64,000 nucleotides of DNA from a bacterium (GTDB lineage: Bacteria; Bacteroidota; Ignavibacteria; Kapaibacteriales; UBA2268), in assembly GCA_024711295.1 (NCBI GenBank), contig JANJTB010000021.1, positions 144,979 through 208,978 of the forward strand, in the 5' to 3' direction. Of the stretch, positions 62,022-64,000 are shown piece by piece. The notes beneath the pieces were generated by a model. It had not been told where the DNA came from. It saw only the letters and a list, made by a program, of their open reading frames with translations, and made no database searches. Within the stretch, counting starts at the first letter, position 1. Each line of letters begins with the position of its first letter. The translations under genes were made by a program, and so were the position numbers.

Positions 62022-62081
62022 ATGAAAGCTGATCTAATGCATAATGATGAGTTTATGATAAATAAATTTTTGGTTACTTAA
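62022..62081 (+). CDS. Possible 19-residue peptide
   Basis: MKADLMHNDEFMINKFLVT is an open frame behind AGAGAG (spacing about 11) and some 55 bases after the promoter candidate at 61934. No family is recognised and it may be a gene remnant or chance. Confidence 0.15.
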   Translation: MKADLMHNDEFMINKFLVT

Positions 62082-62108
62082 AATCAGAACTCCATTAAAT
62101 CATAGTTT

Positions 62109-62405
62109 CTAATTAACATCATTTATTCCATACTCTTTCATAAGACTAATGCCATAATTTCTTATATAGTCAATAATCTTAATAGCTTCTTTCCCTCGTT
62201 CAGTAAGACTATATTCTACTTTTGGCGGAACAACAGGGTAAACATTCCGAAATACAAAACCATCTTTTTCCAAATCTCTTAAAGATGTAGTAAGCATTTT
62301 ATGTGTTATTTTAGGCATTGATTTCATCAATTCATTATATCGCATAGTTTTATCTTTCAATCTCCATAGAATCGGCATTTTCCAGGTTCCACCAATTTTA
62401 TCCAT
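62109..62405 (-). CDS. HxlR-family transcriptional regulator, probable 5' frameshift
   Basis: HxlR regulators are small winged-helix repressors that often sense electrophiles or quinones. The domain is clear: MDKIGGTWKMPILWRLKDKTMRYNEL (winged-helix start), ITHKMLTTSLRDLEKDGFVFR and VEYSLTERGKEAI. The first usable ATG is at 62403-62405 (98 residues), yet the conserved NPVEFA segment that normally comes before this point is encoded in frame just upstream with no start codon. One extra A in the A5 run at 62432-62436 would join it to the ATG at 62441-62443. The gene may therefore carry a one-base deletion. It is divergent from the oxidoreductase gene it probably controls. Confidence 0.8.
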   Translation of the reverse strand: MDKIGGTWKMPILWRLKDKTMRYNELMKSMPKITHKMLTTSLRDLEKDGFVFRNVYPVVPPKVEYSLTERGKEAIKIIDYIRNYGISLMKEYGINDVN

Positions 62406-62479
62406 TGCAAATTCAACGGGATTATAGTATATTTTTGAATCATAAATAAACTCTGGTATTTCACACTCTCTAAAAAGTT

Positions 62480-62490
62480 AGTATCATACT
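62480..62490. promoter_or_regulatory. Short palindrome in the hxlR/oxidoreductase gap
   Basis: AGTATCATACT is a perfect 5-1-5 palindrome midway between the divergent genes, where an HxlR operator is expected. It is short, so support is limited. Confidence 0.3.
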
Positions 62491-62571
62491 TGTAGGTACA
62501 TATATTGTCAAAAATACTATTTTTTTTATTTTTGAGTTAATCAATTTGTTTAACAAATAAAAATCTAAAAA

Positions 62572-63183
62572 ATGAAAATAGCAATAATCGGAACCGGTAA
62601 TGTAGGTGGGGCGCTTGCAACCAAATGGTCCGAAGCAGGACACGAAATTTATCTTGGAGTTCAGGATATAGCAAATTTCAAAGGAAAGGAGCTTTTGAAT
62701 AATTCCAACACAAGGGCAATGTCAATAAAAGATGCTGCTGATAAATCCGATGTGATTCTCATCGCTACACCTCCCGAAGCAATTTTTGATATTCTGGAAC
62801 AGGTGGGAGAATTGGATGGAAACGTTGTTATTGATGCAACTAATTCAATCAGACAATCTCCTAAGCCATATCCAACTGTCTATCACTGTGTTGCAGATAA
62901 GACTAAAGCAGATGTTGTAAAATGTTTTAATACAACAGGTTTTGAAAATATGAAGAACCCTGTGTATGGTGAAATGCTTTTGGATATGTTCATGGCAGGT
63001 GATAGCAGCAAAGCAAAAGAAATTGCCACAAAGCTTTCATCAGATTGCGGTTTTGGTAAATGTTGGGATTTTGGAACATCAGCTCAGGTAGAATTACTTG
63101 AAAAATTTGCACTATCATGGATTAACTTGGCCATCATGCAGGGGCATGGAAGAAATATTGGGCTCAAAATCATGCAAAGGTAA
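62572..63183 (+). CDS. F420/NADP-oxidoreductase-like NAD(P)-binding protein
   Basis: This is a 203-residue Rossmann protein of the NADP-oxidoreductase, coenzyme F420-dependent family. The dinucleotide loop is IAIIGTGNVGGALA at the very N-terminus; SDVILIATPPEAI, NVVIDATNSI, and VKCFNTTGFENM follow, and the C-terminal helix carries GTSAQVELLEKFALSWINLA. F420 itself is not made by this group, as far as known, so the partner is more likely NADPH. The divergent HxlR gene suggests induction by a stress compound. Confidence 0.82.
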   Translation: MKIAIIGTGNVGGALATKWSEAGHEIYLGVQDIANFKGKELLNNSNTRAMSIKDAADKSDVILIATPPEAIFDILEQVGELDGNVVIDATNSIRQSPKPYPTVYHCVADKTKADVVKCFNTTGFENMKNPVYGEMLLDMFMAGDSSKAKEIATKLSSDCGFGKCWDFGTSAQVELLEKFALSWINLAIMQGHGRNIGLKIMQR

Positions 63184-63362
63184 TGTTAGCTCCTTGACTC
63201 ATAATTATTGTGGAAAATGTCATAATTTCATAATTTCAATTTACACCTTAACTTTTATTTCACATTATTTTGATTTTTGAAATTAAAGAATTCATAATAT
63301 CTGACAATGAATGGAATTATTGGACGTTTTGTGAGTTAATTTTCTAAAATAAGTTTTTATAT

Positions 63363-64000
63363 ATGAGCACAGAACAAACTGCAATTAGAACATCCCTCTT
63401 TTCCATATTTGGCAATACACTGCTTGCACTTATCAAAGGAATATCTGGGATTTTGGGTAATTCTTTTGCATTGGTTGCTGATGCAATAGAATCAACAACT
63501 GACATTTTCTCATCTTTGGTAGTATTTCTAGGATTTAAGTATGCGAACAAACCTCCTGATGAGAATCACCCTTACGGACATGGTAAAATCGAACCCTTGG
63601 TTACATTTGTAGTTGTGGGATTCTTGATTTTTTCAGCTGTCGTTATTGCTTATGAGAGTATTAACAATATTAACACACCACATAATTTACCAGAATCATG
63701 GACATTATTAGTACTTGGTGCAATAATAATATGGAAGGAATTATCATATCAATTTGTTTTGAGAAAAAGCAAGCAAATTAATAGTAGCTCACTCAAAGCA
63801 GATGCTTGGCATCACAGGAGTGATGCGATAACTTCAATTTCTGCTTTTATTGGTATTACAGTTGCACTCATTTTGGGGAAAGGTTACGAAACTGCTGATG
63901 ATTGGGCAGCATTACTTGCATCAGCTTTTATCTTGTATAATAGCTACCTGATTTTTAGACCGGCATTTGGAGAAGTTATGGATGAACATACCCATGATGA
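63363..64000 (+). CDS. Cation diffusion facilitator (CDF) transporter, 3' end cut by window edge
   Basis: CDF proteins export divalent metals such as Zn, Co, Fe or Mn in exchange for protons. The frame begins MSTEQTAIRTSLFSIFGN at 63363 and stays open to base 64000. Motifs seen are LVADAIESTTDIFSSL (helix 2 metal site, Asp and Asp), HPYGHGKIEPL (after helix 2), and ADAWHHRSDAITSISAF (helix 5, His and Asp). The His-Asp pair in helix 5 favours zinc or a broad range. The cytoplasmic C-terminal domain lies beyond the window. Confidence 0.92.
   Translation, partial: MSTEQTAIRTSLFSIFGNTLLALIKGISGILGNSFALVADAIESTTDIFSSLVVFLGFKYANKPPDENHPYGHGKIEPLVTFVVVGFLIFSAVVIAYESINNINTPHNLPESWTLLVLGAIIIWKELSYQFVLRKSKQINSSSLKADAWHHRSDAITSISAFIGITVALILGKGYETADDWAALLASAFILYNSYLIFRPAFGEVMDEHTHD

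Larger units (their letters stand above)
61786..62108. other. Intergenic region between the two-component and hxlR genes
   Basis: This 323-base AT-rich gap lies upstream of the LytTR gene (minus) and downstream of hxlR (minus). On the plus strand it holds a Bacteroidota-like promoter candidate (61934-61961) and one very short open frame (62022-62081). No RNA gene was recognised. Confidence 0.5.

Overview
The window is AT-rich, densely coding DNA from a Gram-negative bacterium of the Bacteroidota/Chlorobiota (FCB) superphylum. The evidence is a secreted Asp-box protein ending in a type IX secretion (Por) sorting domain, a TonB-dependent receptor, several lipoproteins, a candidate promoter of the Bacteroidota type (TTTG, 18 bp, TATATTTG) and a DXP-pathway gene set. 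The mix of [FeFe]-hydrogenase genes, scattered complex I genes and a T9SS protein would suit an Ignavibacteria/Kapabacteria-like lineage, but that placement is inference. No rRNA, tRNA, IS element, prophage or CRISPR array was seen.

Layout. 1-3351 (minus): dxr-rseP-surE, with surE running off the left edge. 3502-3989 (plus): an RRM RNA-binding protein behind a long leader. 4072-8246 (minus): rplM-rpsI, a terminator, then rpsB-tsf-pyrH-frr. 8365-12023 (minus): mutL and a metallopeptidase lipoprotein. 12046-15524 (minus): nuoG-nuoH-nuoI. 15708-22670 (minus): ruvA with a degenerate HisA-like gene, a T9SS Asp-box protein and a TonB-dependent receptor. 22835-24626 (plus): a DUF438/hemerythrin/PAS protein with a DUF1858 protein. 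24625-32539 (minus): a secreted YCII protein, then an [FeFe]-hydrogenase region (hydC, a hydB-NfnB-like fusion, hydA, a TM1266-type regulator, hydG). 32900-37228 (plus): U32 peptidase-family protein, htpG, queA. 37227-40381 (minus): a Xer recombinase and a PgpH-like HD phosphodiesterase. 40486-49948: mostly plus-strand housekeeping (rsmE, sppA, a YqaA protein, a C1-like peptidase, HAD, cmk, ispH) with PAP2-like and YeiH genes on the minus strand. 50066-52079 (minus): mscS and a Rid protein. 52213-52787: an isolated nuoC with its own terminator. 52850-61785: a signalling block. 62109-64000: an HxlR/NADP-oxidoreductase divergent pair and a partial cation-efflux gene.

The most interesting locus is 54576-57213. 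An ECF sigma factor is followed by a 424-residue protein that joins a cytoplasmic anti-sigma-like head, one membrane helix, a disordered Asn/Ser-rich linker and a C-terminal beta-barrel-like domain, and then by a lipoprotein. This is the architecture of the dual membrane-spanning anti-sigma (Dma) proteins described in Bacteroides, and would let the outer membrane signal directly to a cytoplasmic sigma factor. A sensor kinase with a degenerate receiver-like head is divergent from it, and a TPR protein plus a TPR-kinase/LytTR pair lie next to it.

The hydrogenase region is the second focus. Its NADH-module subunit is fused to an NfnB/GltD-like flavoprotein, suggesting a hydrogenase that exchanges electrons with both NAD(H) and NADP(H). 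A Rex-like operator candidate lies before the structural genes and an 8-3-8 inverted repeat lies before the regulator-hydG pair. Smaller oddities are a MutL without a recognisable endonuclease site, a HisA paralogue lacking catalytic aspartates, a probable one-base frameshift in hxlR and a complex I operon broken into pieces.
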